The position numbers and the translations under genes are program-made. Positions 32,002 through 44,039 of a stretch of 61,701 nucleotides of DNA are shown here, one piece after another (positions within the stretch are counted from its first letter, which is position 1; every line of letters starts with the position of its first letter). The DNA lies in NCBI RefSeq assembly GCF_026151205.1, contig NC_087080.1, positions 7,669,096-7,730,796 of the forward strand, written 5' to 3'. Below the pieces are notes generated by a model that made no database searches, was not told the DNA's origin, and saw nothing but the letters and a program-made list of their open reading frames with translations. The stretch is from Bolinopsis microptera (lineage: Eukaryota; Ctenophora; Tentaculata; Lobata; Bolinopsidae).

Positions 32002-32255
32002 ATAAATGTTATTTCCATTTTTCCCTTTTTCCATAACATCTTTGTTCCGTTTTTGTCCGTTTTATTCTGTTTTTGTTCGCCCTACTTTTTGTCCGTTTTG
32101 AAAATAAAGGGTACCCAACAGACAGAAACGGACACAAAACATGATCCCCCTTCGGCTTTCCAGATAATTGTAGGGCTATGGGACAGATAATCAAGAGGAA
32201 GAGGAGGATGAGGAGGACTGAAGAGGAGAATGAGGAGGAAGAGGACTGAGGAGGA
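30289..32255. repeat. GGA/GAGGACT-rich purine arrays
   Basis: Two long arrays (about 30,289-31,045 and 31,215-32,000) and a short one (32,190-32,255) consist of gaggaggaggactgaggagg-type units with a pure (GGA)n end. Each long array is followed by a unique block of about 170 bp (31,046-31,215 and 32,000-32,170). The two blocks are near copies of each other, so the whole array-plus-block unit seems duplicated. The Pro/Ser/Leu-rich frames on the minus strand and Glu/Arg-rich frames on the plus strand are repeat translations, not genes. Confidence 0.93.
31046..31215. repeat. Duplicated block with inverted TCCGTTTTTGTCCGTT arms
   Basis: This block contains gatccgtttttgtccgtttt and, about 60 bp on, the inverted string cggacaaaaacggacac, then gatccccctttccagatagt. 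It therefore ends inside a satellite fragment. A near copy is at 32,000-32,180. The inverted arms suggest a small foldback or MITE that was carried along when the array duplicated. Confidence 0.7.
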
Positions 32256-34655
32256 GATATTTTCTTGTGTTTGAAGTCATATCTCAGGTTTGGCACATAG
32301 AAATTCGCCCAAAATCGCACAGAATATCCGTCTCACAGCCATACAACTATCTGGAAAGTTTAAAGAAAATTTATCAGTAGGATCTCGAAATATGTGCCTG
32401 CGTTCCGCTAGAGATATTTTTTGTGTTTTAAGTCATATCTCAAGTTTGGCACATAGAAATTCGCCTAAACTTGCTCAGATTATCTGTCTCATAGCCATAC
32501 AACTATCTGGAAAGTTTAAAGAAATTTTATCAGTAGGATCTCGAAATATGTGCCTGCGTTCCGCTAGAAACCGCCATTTTGAGATATTTTCTTGTGTTTG
32601 AAGTCATATCTCAGGTTTGGCACATAGAAATTCGCCCAAAATCGCACAGAATATCCGTCTGACAGCCATACAACTATCTGGAAAGTTTCAAGAAAATTTA
32701 TCAGTAGGATCTCGAAATATGTGCCTGCGTTCCGCTAGAAACCGCCATTTTGAGATATTTTCTTGTGTTTGAAGTCATATCTCAGGTTTGGCACATAGAA
32801 ATTCGCCCAAAATCGCACAGAATATCCGTCTTACAGCCATACAACTATCTGGAAAGTTTCAAGAAAATCTATCAGTAGGATCTCAAAATAATCGACTTTC
32901 GTCAAATATCGTTCCGAATCCGCCAATTTGAGATGTTTTCATGAGTTTGAAGTCATATCTCAAGTTTGGCACATAGAAATTCGCCCAAACTTGCTCAGAT
33001 TATCTGTCTTATAGCCATACAACTATCTGGAAAATGTAAAGAAAATTTATCAGTAGGATCTCGAAATATGTGCCTGCGTTCCGCTAGAAACCGCCATTTT
33101 GAGATATTTTCTTGTGTTTTAAGTCATATCTCAAGTTCGGCACATAGAAATTCGTCCAAAATCGCAAAGAATATCCGTCTCATAGCCATACAACTATCTG
33201 GAAAGTTTAAAGAAAATCTATCAGTAGGATCTCAAAATAATCGACTTTCGTCAAATATCGTTCCGAAACCGCCAATTTGAGATGTTTTCATGAGTTTGAA
33301 GTCATATCTTAGGTTTGGCACATAGAAATTCGCCCAAACTTGCTCAGATTATCTGTATCATAGCCATACAACTATCTGGAAAGTTTAAAGAAAATTTATC
33401 AGTAGGATCTCGAAATATGTGCCTGCGTTCCGCTAGAAACCGCCATTTTGAGATATTTTTTTGTGTTTGAAGTCATATCTTAGGTTTGACACATAGAAAT
33501 TCGCCCAAAATCGCACAGAATATCTGCCTCACAGCCATACAACTATCTGGAAAGTTTAAAGAAAATTTATCAGTAGGATCTCGAAATATGTGCCTGCGTT
33601 CCGCTAGAAACCGCCATTTTGAGATATTTTCTTGTGTTTGAAGTCATATCTCAGGTTTGGCACATAGAAATTCGCCCAAAATCGCACAGAATATCCGTCT
33701 TACAGCCATACAACTATCTGGAAAGTTTCAAGAAAATCTATCAGTAGAATCTCAAAATAATCGACTTTCGTCAAATATCGTTCCGAATCCGCCAATTTGA
33801 GATGTTTTCATGAGTTTGAAGTCATATCTCAAGTTTGGCACATAGAAATTCGCCCAAACTTGCTCAGATTATCCGTCTTATAGCCATACAACTATCTGGA
33901 AAATGTAAAGAAAATTTATCAGTAGGATCTCAAAATAATCGACTTTCGTCAAATATCGTTCCGAAACCGCCAATTTGAGATGTTTTCATGAGTTTGAAGT
34001 CATATCTTAGGTTTGGCAGATAGAAATTCGCCCAAACTTGCTCAGATTATCTGTCTCATAGCCATACAACTATCTGGAAAGTTTAAAGAAAATTTATCAG
34101 TAGGATCTCGAAATATGTGCCTGCGTTCCGCTAGAAACCGCCATTTTGAGATATTTTCTTGTGTTTGAAGTCATATCTCAGGTTTGGCACATAGAAATTC
34201 GCCCAAAATCGCACAGAATATCCGTCTTACAGCCATACAACTATCTGGAAAGTTTCAAGAAAATTTATCAGTAGGATCTCGAAATATGTGCCTGCGTTCC
34301 GCTAGAACGCGCCAATTTGAGATATTTTCTTGTGTTTGAAGTCATATCTCAGGTTTGGCACATAGAAATTCGCCCAAAATCGCACAGAATATCCGTCTCA
34401 CAGCCATACAACTATCTGGAAAGTTTAAAGAAAATGTATCAGTAGGATCTCGAAATATGTGCCTGCGTTCCGCTAGAAACCGCCATTTAGAGATATTTTC
34501 TTGTGTTTGAGGTCATATCTCAGGTTTGGCACATAGAAATTCGCCCAAACTTGCACAGAATATCCGTCTCATAGCCATACAACTATCTGGAAAGTTTAAA
34601 GAAAATTTATCAGTAGGATCTCAAGATAATTGACTTTCGTCAAATATTGTTCCGC
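32256..34655 (-). repeat. 171/178-bp satellite, array 2 (minus orientation), 14 units
   Basis: Fourteen actatctggaaa marks between 32,346 and 34,582 are mostly spaced 171 or 178 bp; the first two gaps are 166 and 161. Most units carry cgaaatatgtgcctgcgttc (type A). Units with aataatcgactttcgtcaaa (type B) are interspersed and cause the 178-bp spacing. The orientation is opposite to array 1, with the GGA arrays between. Confidence 0.95.
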
Positions 34656-34839
34656 GGAACAAATGGAACAGAAAGTCCAACTCACAACATCAAATTCACT
34701 GTCCATATTTTGTAACAAAATCTAAAATTTCATAATACATGGTGTTGTATATGTTTTAATATCACTATAACTAAAGCGGACAAGCTTTTTATTTTACAAC
34801 AATATCATTCGGTCTCCTTGTCACTGTAACACTTTGAAA

Positions 34840-35455
34840 GAAACACGAAGATTGAACAGCGAGACAGAGAATGGACAGTGAGACAGAAATTGAACAGTCA
34901 GACAGGGAATGAACACCGAGAAAGATTGATAGGTAAGACAGGGAATTGACTCTAAAATAGAGAATGAACACTGATGCAGAGATTGAATAATGAGACGGAG
35001 AATTAACGTCGAGACAGGAAGGAACAGTGATTTAATAGTTAAACAAAGAATGATCACTGAGAAAGAGATTGAATAGTTAAACAAATAATGAACGTCGAGA
35101 CAGATTGAATAGTGAGACGGAGAATGAACGTCGAGACAGAGAATGAACATTGAGACAGATTGAATAGTGAGACGGAGAATGAACGTCGAGACAGAGAATG
35201 AACATTGAGACAGATTGAATAGTGAGACGGAGAATGAACGTCGAGACAGAGAATGAACATTGAGACAGATTAAATAGTCAGACGGAGAATAAATGTCGAG
35301 ACAGAGAATGAACGCTGAGACAAAGATTGAATAGTTAAACAAGAAAATGAACACTGAGACAGAGATTGAATAGTTAAACAGAGAATGAACGTTGAGACCG
35401 ATTGAATAGTGAGATGGAGACAGATCGAATAGTTAGACGGAGAATATCATAATAT
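34840..35455. repeat. Purine-rich minisatellite (GAGACAGA..TGAA units)
   Basis: Irregular 24-28-bp units follow each other. A 55-bp higher unit repeats three times almost exactly (about 35,152-35,316). The 177-codon minus-strand frame rich in Ser, Leu, Phe and Ile is a translation of this repeat. Its unit resembles the GACAGAGAGTTAA motif of the larger minisatellite at 36.7-39.5 kb. Confidence 0.9.
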
Positions 35456-35542
35456 GGTTAGTTTAATATCTAATATCTAAAATGATTGCACGGCTTTTAA
35501 AGTAATATATTATCAAACATTATCTTATCTATGTTATCTAAT

Positions 35543-36148
35543 TTAGTTTCTTTTGTAAATATAGGATGCCACATCATTGACGGTATCTGACAGTTTCTTA
35601 TATAATAATGCACGGACATCATCGTCCATCACGTCAAACTCAGGATCATTAACGAAGGAAGTTATTCTGTTTGAAAGCTCCCGCCAATCTCCTTTATATT
35701 CTATGTCCCGTTTCTTCTTTCTTTTATCCCCATTTCCTCCAACCTCATCATCTTCTACTTCTTCATCCTCGTCTTCTGATGCTGGATAATCGCAGCATTT
35801 GTTTACATCTGCATCAGCTGGCCATATCCCAATATCACTTCCTGCAAAAATAATATCGGATTTTATATTTTGACTATTATAAGAATTGGAAGCAAAGCAA
35901 TAGGGAAAACCTGGCAAACCCTGCGGAGATGTGATTTATGAGTCTGATGGCAGAGAGTGATAACCCACTTTAACAGACAAATTATCTTTGTCTTTCCAAC
36001 CCTGATAACAACCAGGGTCCACACGGATACCTCGCCTCGGAGGTCGAAGTAAGGCCCTGCCTTTGATATTGATAATAAATTTTACTGTTGGAAACTTCAT
36101 ATTTTCTCTACTAGCAGGCTCCACACCTCCTACATCGACGCGGACGCA
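35543..36148 (-). CDS. Last two exons of an unrecognised acidic protein gene
   Basis: Exon 36148-36031 reads CVRVDVGGVEPASRENMKFP then TVKFIINIKGRALLRPPRR and ends at a GTATCC donor in phase 1. Exon 35842-35543 follows in phase. It reads GSDIGIWPADADVNKCCDYP, then an acidic run (ASEDEDEEVEDDEVGGNGDK), a basic RKKKRD and a helical tail (RELSNRITSFVNDPEFDVMD, DDVRALLYKKLSDTVNDVAS, YIYKRN), then a stop. The acidic/basic pattern suggests a nuclear or chaperone-like tail; no family is recognised. Confidence 0.6.
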
Positions 36149-36239
36149 CTGCCATAGCACATGAACGAGTTATGAACCTCAATTTTGTCTTGTCTATTCA
36201 AATTGGAATGTAAACATGCATACAGATCAATTTAACAGA

Positions 36240-36640
36240 CCTTTATCTTTTACGAGAACAGTATGTTTCTGTAATCTTCAGGTAGGTCCTCCCATTGCAT
36301 TTCATTAAACCATCATCAATAGCTTGAAAAATATGTCTGCAGGTGCAAGTTGGTCCTCTGATGTTCAGTTGGTGGGGCTCAGACTGGTGAGAGGATTTCA
36401 CATAGAATACTCCATCAACGACCTTGCACACTTTGCTTGACCGTTTACCTTCTAAAATTACTGGCTGTTGTTCAAAAAATCAAACCAAGAGAGAACACAT
36501 AATATTTTGTCGCTTTATAATTCAAATTATTACAAAAAAATACTCGATTCTCCAGAAATTTGCCTTGCACATATTATGTAGTGATATAGCACCAAGTTAG
36601 TGTCGTCGTTTTAAAGCGGGTTTGAAACTTTTAACTCACC
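36240..36640 (-). CDS. Upstream exons probably of the same gene, Cys-containing
   Basis: The exon from about 36,465 reads VILEGKRSSKVCKVVDGVFY, VKSSHQSEPHQLNIRGPTCT and CRHIFQAIDDGLMKCNGRTY, then LKITETYC. A fragment ending at a GTGAGT donor (exon end 36,640) reads LKLLWDWWKKKRKLRLKYDK and joins it in phase 1 if the acceptor is the CCAG before 36,465. Its 5' side runs into the minisatellite. The link to 36,148 is not settled by phase. Confidence 0.4.
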
Positions 36641-36689
36641 CTTATCGTATTTCAGTCGAAGTTTTCTCTTCTTTTTCCACCAATCCCAG

Positions 36690-39515
36690 AGAAGTTTGAG
36701 TGGAAGAGTAATTAATGAGGGAAACGTAGAGTAACACTGATGAAGACAGAGAGTTACCACTAATGGGAGAGTAACTACTGAGCATGAGGGAAATGTAGAG
36801 TATCACTGACGAAGACAGAGAGTTAATACTGAGTGGGAGAATAACTTCTGAAGGAAATGTCTAGAGTAACACTGATGAAGATAGAGAGTTAACATGATTG
36901 GGAGAATAAACTACTGAGGGAAAGACAGAGAAGTTAACAGAGAGTTAACTTCAGTGTGAGAGTAACTACTGAGTACTGAGGAAATGTAGAATAACACTGA
37001 TGAAGACAGAGAGTTAATACTGAGTGGGAGAGTAGCTACTGAGGGAAATATAGAATAAACACTGACGAAGACAGAGAGTTAATACTTAGTGGGAGAATAA
37101 CTACTGAGCATGAGGAAATGTAGAGTATCACTGACAAAGACAGAGAGTTAATACTGAGTGAGGGAATAACTTCTGAAGGAAATGTCTAGAGTAACCACTG
37201 ATGAAGATAGAGAGTTAACACTGATTGGGAGATAACTACTGAGGGAAAAGACAGAGAAGTTAACAGAGAGTGAACTCTCAGTGTGAGAGTAACTACTGAG
37301 TACTGAGGGAAATGTAGAATAAACACTGATGAAGACAGAGAGTTAATCCTGAGTGGAAGAGTTAGCTACTGAGGGAAATAATATAGTAACACTGACGAAG
37401 ACAGAGAGTTAATACTGAGTGGGAGAATAACTACTGAGGAAATGTAGAGTAATACTGACGAAGACAGAGAGTTAATACTGAGTGGGAGAATAACTACTGA
37501 GCAAAATATAGAGTAACACTGACAAAGACAGAGAGTTAACTCTCAGTGTGATAGTAACTACTGAGGGAAATATAGAGTAACACTGACGAAGAAGAGAGTT
37601 AATACTGAGTGGGAGAATAACTAAGATGAGAGAAATGTAGAGTAACATGATGACGACAGAGAGTTAAAACTGAGTGAAAGAGTAACTACTGAGAGAAATG
37701 TAGAGTTACACTGATAGAGACAGAGAGTTAACTCTCAGTGTGAGAGTAACTATACTGAGGGAATGTAGAATAACACTGATGAAGACAGAGAGTTATTACT
37801 GAGTGGGAGAGTAGCTACTGAGGGAAATATAATAGAGTAACACTCACGAAGACAGAGAGTTAATACTGAGTCGAGTGGGAGATTAACCTCTGAAGGAAAT
37901 GTCTAGAGTAACACTGATGAAGATAGAGAGTTAACACTGATTGGGAGAATAACTACTGAGGGAAATATAGAGTAACACTGACGAAGACAGAGAGTTAATA
38001 CTGAGTGGAAGAATAACTGCTGAGAGAAATGTAGAGTAACACTGATGAAGACAGAGAGCTAGAGTTAATACTGCGTGGGAGAATAACTACTGAGAGAAAT
38101 GTAGAGTAACACTGATGAAGACAGAGAGTTGATACTGAGTGGGATAATAATTACTGAGAGAAATGTAGAGTAATACTGACGAAGACAGAGAGTTAATACT
38201 GAGTGGGAGAATAACTACTGAGCGAAATATAGAGTAACACTGACGAAGACAGAGAGTTAACTCTCAGTGTGAGAGTAACTACTGAGGGAAATGTAGAATA
38301 ACACTGATAAAGACAGAGAGTTAATACTGAGTGGGAGAGTAGCTACTGAGGGAAATATAGAGTAACACTGACGAAGACAGAGAGTTAACTCTCAGTGTGA
38401 TAGTAACTACTGAGGGAAATATAGAGTAACACTGACGAAGACAGAGAGTTAATACTGAGTGGGAGAATAACTAAGATGAGAGAAATGTAGAGTAACACTG
38501 ATGACGACAGAGAGTTAAAACTGAGTGAAAGAGTAACTACTGAGAGAAATGTAGAGTTACACTGATAGAGACAGAGAGTTAACTCTCAGTGTGAGAGTAA
38601 CTATACTGAGGGAAATGTAGAATAACACTGATGAAGACAGAGAGTTAATACTGAGTGGGAGAGTAGCTACTGAGGGAAATATAATAGAGTAACACTCACG
38701 AGACAGAGAGTTAATACTGAGTCGAGTGGGAGATTAACTTCTGAAGGAAATGTCTAGAGTAACACTGATGAAGATAGAGAGTTAACACTGATTGGGAGAA
38801 TAACTACTGAGGGAAATATAGAGTAACACTGACGAAGACAGAGAGCTAGAGTTAATACTGAGTGGAAGAATAACTGCTGAGAGAAATGTAGAGTAACACT
38901 GATGAAGACAGAGAGCTAGAGTTAATACTGAGTGGGAGAATAACTACTGAGAGAAATGTAGAGTAACACTGATGAAGACAGAGAGTTGATACTGAGTGGG
39001 AGAATAATTACTGAGAGAAATGTAGAGTAATACTGACGAAGACAGAGAGTTAATACTGAGTGGGAGAATAACTACTGAGCGAAATATAGAGTAACACTGA
39101 CGAAGACAGAGAGTTAACTCTCAGTGTGAGAGTAACTACTGAGGGAAATGTAGAATAACACTGATGAAGACAGAGAGTTAATACTGAGTGGGAGAGTAGC
39201 TACTGAGGGAAATATAGAGTAACACTGACGAAGACAGAGAGTTAATACTGAGTGGGAGAATAACTTCTGAACGAAATGTCTAGAGTAACACTGATAAAGA
39301 TAGAGAGTTAACACTGATTGGGAGAATAACTACTGAGGGAAATATAGAGTAACACTGATGAAGACAGAGAGTTAATACTGAGTGGAAGAATAACTGCAGA
39401 GAGAAATGTAGAGTAACACTGATGAAGACAGAGAGTTAATACTGAGTGGAAGAGTAACTACTGAGAGAAATGTAGAGTAACACTGATGAAGACAGAGAGT
39501 GAACAATGAGTAGGG
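36690..39515. repeat. ~64-bp minisatellite, about 44 units
   Basis: The unit combines gtagagtaacactgatgaag, acagagagttaatactgagt and gggagagtaactactgaggg with many small indels. Variant orders recur about 850 bp apart (37,540-38,230 against 38,395-39,100), so a block of about 13 units was duplicated as a whole. It lies between exons read on the minus strand at 36.6 and 39.6 kb and may be intronic. Confidence 0.93.
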
Positions 39516-39555
39516 GGACATAAAATATGAAGTGCATGATAGTTGAATTACTCAC

Positions 39556-39647
39556 ACTGTAACTTTGATGTTATTCGATGAACCAACAAATCTCACATAG
39601 GCACAGAATTTAGTGATCGTTACATCGTTTGCAACACCAATAAAAAC
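39556..39647 (-). CDS. Isolated exon, unrecognised
   Basis: The exon has a TTTTTCAG acceptor and a GTGAGT donor. It reads VFIGVANDVTITKFCAYVRF and then VGSSNNIKVTV, a beta-strand-like pattern. It may belong to the gene at 35.5-36.6 kb, with the minisatellite in the intron. Confidence 0.4.
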
Positions 39648-39677
39648 CTGAAAAATGGAAGTAATGATGTACTATTA

Positions 39678-39969
39678 TCTCTACTATAGTTCAGAGAATT
39701 GTTTCTGTCTGTACGACCGCCCACGTGCAAATTAGATGAGAAATAGGAAGTTGCATAGTAACCATGGTAACGAAGATTGTTGTTCCCACGTGCACGTGCA
39801 AGGATTTGAGAGAGGCATTTTGATCGGTTTTTGTTATTACGTGGTGTTAAGTGCGAGCTATATTTTAATTGGCTGTATCTTCGGTTGTGATGAATATTTT
39901 TTTGATGCGATAGAAACTGACTACCAAAGAATAGTATTAGCTTCCTCCCTGTGACCACGGGTTTTCTAG
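39678..39969 (+). mobile_element. Non-autonomous Helitron-like element, copy 2
   Basis: The ends match copy 1: A|TCTCTACTATA at the left and CCCTGTGACCACGGG, TTTT, CTAG|T at the right. The interior shares tgtacgaccgcccacgtgca, aaattagatgaraaatagga and the gatcggttttkgt region with 23,964-24,283. It is 28 bp shorter. It carries gtaaccatggtaac (39,758-39,771), an X-box-like palindrome. Confidence 0.85.
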
Positions 39970-40168
39970 TATAATTATGTAGGGGACAAGGTTACAACGA
40001 AACAGAACATCTTACAATCATCAAAAAGCGAAGATTTTATATCAAGATTAATATACAATGTAATATATTATATTTTATATAATATATTGATATTATATAA
40101 AGGATCATAGCAAGTATGTTGAACCTGATCATAACAATTTGAGGTTTCAATACTTACGTCTCACATAC

Positions 40169-40423
40169 CTAAAGCCAGTCAATATCTGTTTCAATGTTTC
40201 TATCATGGCAGTCCAGAGTAACTATAGCTGTATTGTCTTGCATGTTTATTATCAGTTTCGCATCAATGAGGCAGAAGGAAGTCACTGACGAAACGTATGC
40301 ATTCAGCATTGCACAACTTGCAATGCACCTATTATGTTGGTAACCGTTGATGCTGTCTGCCAATTCATCACAGCAGATGAAAAAGCACTCGAAACAACAA
40401 CCATGTAGCTCTTTCAAATTCAA
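40169..40423 (-). CDS. Possible Cys-rich exon, unrecognised
   Basis: The open frame reads MNLKELHGCCFECFFICCDE, LADSINGYQHNRCIASCAML and NAYVSSVTSFCLIDAKLIIN, and ends ETDIDWL with TAG, directly followed by GTATGTG. The stop overlaps a good donor site, so either this is a terminal exon or the true exon uses the donor in another phase. There are nine Cys but no recognised motif. Confidence 0.3.
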   Translation of the reverse strand: MNLKELHGCCFECFFICCDELADSINGYQHNRCIASCAMLNAYVSSVTSFCLIDAKLIINMQDNTAIVTLDCHDRNIETDIDWL

Positions 40424-40948
40424 GCTGTATAACTATAGTCTATAATGCATATTATAATATGATCTACTGATGCAGGCGAAGCTAGGTCAGGAACGCAGCA
40501 ATGTGAAGTGTGAACCGACGAAACCGGAAACAGGTAACCAAAGATCTCTGAATTCTCTGGTCCATTATTCAGTTCTGATGTTTCACACACACATACCTAA
40601 AATGAAGTAAATGTTATGAACGGCTATTTTAAAAAGAATACTAGAACTTGTATTATTTTTCTTCCCAATATAAAGATATACCAGTAGTTTGGCTGTTCAA
40701 TATATTTTCATATTATATAAGATAACTGTATCGAGTGTACTTCTATATAACAAGAATCAGCTCTACAAAAGAGAATTGGAGTTGCTAAAAAATAGCAAAA
40801 AAAACAAATACATCTAAGTTGAGGTCAAACACAATGAAAAGTTTTCCAATGTGAAATTAATAGAAACATTTCCAACGGAAGTTTTTTAGAGGGTGAGACC
40901 TTTTTTAAATAAATTGACTGTCTAAAACAGAATTGCATATACTGCATA

Positions 40949-41303
40949 GGCTCAATAAAATGTGACCTCCAGATCAGTAAAATTAGGGGTGCTGGGAGAG
41001 CTGCATAGAGTCCACTAGTATTTAATATTAGCCTGTACTGGCTCAATAAAATGTGACCTCCAGATCAGTAAAATTAGGGGTGCTGGGAGAGCTGCATAGA
41101 GTCCACTAGTATTTAATATTAGCCTGTACTGGCTCAATAAAATGTGACCTCCAGATCAGTAAAATTAGGGGTGCTGGGAGAGCTGCATAGAGTCCACTAG
41201 TATTTAATATTAGCCTGTACTGGCTCAATAAAATGTGACCTCCAGATCAGTAAAATTAGGGGTGCTGGGAGAGCTGCATAGAGTCCACTAGTATTTAATA
41301 TTA
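40949..41303 (+). repeat. Outlying 91-bp satellite units (left of the main array)
   Basis: One partial and three full 91-bp units (starting at 41,030, 41,121 and 41,212) match the main-array consensus and have the same orientation. They stop at TTTAATATTA, the same point in the unit at which the main array begins on the far side of the 2.9-kb segment. Confidence 0.95.
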
Positions 41304-41307
41304 TACA

Positions 41308-41482
41308 TTTATCACATGCCTTCTCATGCGATATCAAAACTTTCGCCCACGAGGCTTGCCGAGTTAGCGAAAGTTTCGATATTTCCCGAGGCTTGCCGAG
41401 GGTTATATCGACATTTTCAATCACGAGGCTTGCCGAGTTTTGAAAATGTTGATATCGCATGAGAAGGCATGTGATTAATGTT
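41308..41482. repeat. Foldback with perfect 24-bp arms and nested hairpins
   Basis: TCACATGCCTTCTCATGCGA plus TATC (from about 41,311) pairs perfectly with GATATCGCATGAGAAGGCAT plus GTGA (ending near 41,475). Inside, ACTTTCGC/GCGAAAGT and CATTTTCAA/TTGAAAATG form two further stems. The motif cgaggcttgccgag occurs three times, in the two hairpin loops and between them. Confidence 0.85.
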
Positions 41483-41494
41483 TTATCACACTTT

Positions 41495-43000
41495 CTTTGG
41501 AGCCAAATTTGGCCGGGAAAGCAGAATTTGATCAAACATTAGTTATAAATCTCACCAAAGCAAAACTAGACATGTCGAACGTTTATAATGTCCAAGCTAT
41601 ATGTATAGCTCTCGATGAGTTAGTATTTCAGATATCGAAGATACAATACGTAAAATTAGGATCTCACGTTTTCACATTTATGACACAGTGAATGCTGTAC
41701 GACGCGCCCAATTTGCTTTCTTATACTGATACGTAGTGCATGTAATATTAAATATATTCACGCCTATGGGTCTCGTACTTATTGCAGTCTAGAATATTCC
41801 ACCACAAGCGCGTCTTTGAATCATAAATTATATCCTAGATATCAATCAATGTGAGGTGATTCTTATACTTTATTTCTATTAGATATATTTTGAGTCATTA
41901 AAACTGAAGATGTATAATGTATAGAACATCTGTTTTAGTGTTGATTACATCCTAGTCCTTATCATGTAATACTAATCTGCGATAAGGTGATAGTATTTCC
42001 TGGTTGTTATATTTGAATTGGGCTGTGGCGCCATGATTGTCTATTCATAAGTCCACATTATACACTGCACACCCTAATTTACACCAACAATATTATCGTC
42101 CGTCTTGATTCTTGATTGTCTGTTATTTCAGAATGATTTAATCAATGCAACTTGTAATCGTTGACTTAGAATTTTATCAAGTATTCTGCTTAGATCTTAG
42201 TCAGTATACATCTTTACTTGCCATTATTTGCCATTATTTGGAGCCAAATTTGGCCTGGAAAGCAGAATTTGATCAAACGTTAGTTATAAATCTCACCAAA
42301 GCAAAACTGGACATGTCGAACTTATTTATGTTTATAATGTCCAAGCTATATATAGCTCTCGATAAGTTAGTATTTCAGATATTAAAGATACAATACGTGA
42401 AATTAGAATCTCGCGTTTCACATTTATGACACAGTGAATGCTGTGTGCCGCGCTGAATTTGCTTTGTACTGATACCTAGTGCATGCAATATTAATGTGTT
42501 TTCCGCCTATTGGTCTTGTACTTATGAGTCTAGAATATTCCGCCGCGAGCGCGTTTGATACGTAATTACATCATGCAAATCAATTGATGTGAGGTGATTC
42601 TAATACTTTATTTCTATTAGATATTTTTAGAGTCATTAAAACTGTAGATGCAGTATAATGTATAGAACATCCGTTTAAGTGTTGATTATACATCACAGTT
42701 CTTATCGTATAATCTGTATCTACGATGAGGTGAAAGAATTTCCTAGTTCTTGTATTTGAATAGAGCTGTGGGGTCATAATTAGTGTCTATTTATCAGTCC
42801 ACATTATACACTACACTCCCTAATTTACATCAACAATATTATCGTCCGTCTTGATTCTTGATTGTCTGTTATTTCAGAATGATTTAATCAATGCAACTTG
42901 TAATCGTTGACTTAGAATTTTATCAAGTATTCTTCTTAGTTCTTAGTCAGTATTCATCTTTACTTGCCATTATTTGCCATTATCTGCTTCGAGCTAGAAA
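41495..43000 (+). repeat. Direct tandem duplication, ~740 bp
   Basis: 41,499-42,238 and 42,239-42,990 match along most of their length (ggagccaaatttggcc, gcaaaactrgacatgtcgaa, attatcgtccgtcttgattc, atgatttaatcaatgcaact). Many substitutions separate them, so the duplication is old compared with the satellite. No conserved ORF is seen. 43,000-43,880 is unannotated AT-rich sequence. Confidence 0.85.
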
Positions 43001-44039
43001 TTATCTGAACTGGAAATTATCAGAACATTTGTAATATTCAAATGTATCTCTTCAACATTTTAGAACGCAGTACTCCACCAGCCTATAACCACCCTGGTCA
43101 TGGCCAGGTAGTTCACCCGTACTGTTACCAATATTGAATTGGTCTAATGAATGGCAGCACATTAATCATCGGACCTGTTTGCCCCAGTGCCCAGACTAAT
43201 TTATAACCAGATTAGCTGATTAAGTTACGTCATTCGTCCCTTGATATATTTATATAAATAATATATTTTATAGGATGTTTTTATTGCACTTATTTGCACT
43301 AACTAAAATTCAGTTAAAACTAGTCCTGGGATAGAATTTCCGCTCTTTATTGTACAGAATCTACATATAAGTCTCTTTATCAGTCTGTTTATAGATCAGC
43401 CACGAATTTCGCAAGCTAATCTAGGCGAAACCGGTTTGGAAAAGCCAAGCATAATTTCTGCACAATTTCTATATGGAATATGGCTCAAAGAAGGGATCAG
43501 AGGGGGTTAAAATTGAGGTCTGAAATGGCTGAAATCTGGCTTTGTTTTGTGTGTTTTCTTCGTTCGAATTAATCAAACATCGTCTAGTGTTTACTATTTT
43601 TTGTGAGGGTGACTGTAGTTTGTTCTGACACTTCCTTTTTAATTTCAAGTAAGCGATTAAGGAAATTAATTATCCTGATTGATTGTATCGCTGACAAGTA
43701 CCAAAACTTTGTTAAACTTTCAAGTCTGCTTGTAAACTTTGATCTCGTTTTCAATAACCTTAAGTCACTTAAAGCTCGTACAAGCCAGGGAGTTTTTACT
43801 TTGTTTCATCATCCGAAGCCTAATTAAGCTTTGAACTATAAAGTGCAATAAAAAGGGAACAGCTTGAAAAAGTTTTACAACAAAAAATTTTATTTTGCTT
43901 GACGCATCTCAAACACAAGGAAATATTTTCAAAACCAGTTATAAATATAAATTTTTCCTTATCCTGGAAAGTTCATCTGATCATTGCATTAACGGTCATA
44001 GACTACTTCGGGTTGTTGATTTAAATCTTTATTTAAATC

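Noticed and set aside
30280-32040. Long Pro/Ser/Leu-rich (minus) and Glu/Arg-rich (plus) open frames
   Set aside because: They translate the GGA/GAGGACT arrays in all frames and have no non-repeat domain.
34821-35354. A 177-codon minus-strand frame rich in Ser, Phe and Leu
   Set aside because: It follows the unit structure of the minisatellite and shows no codon bias or splice context.
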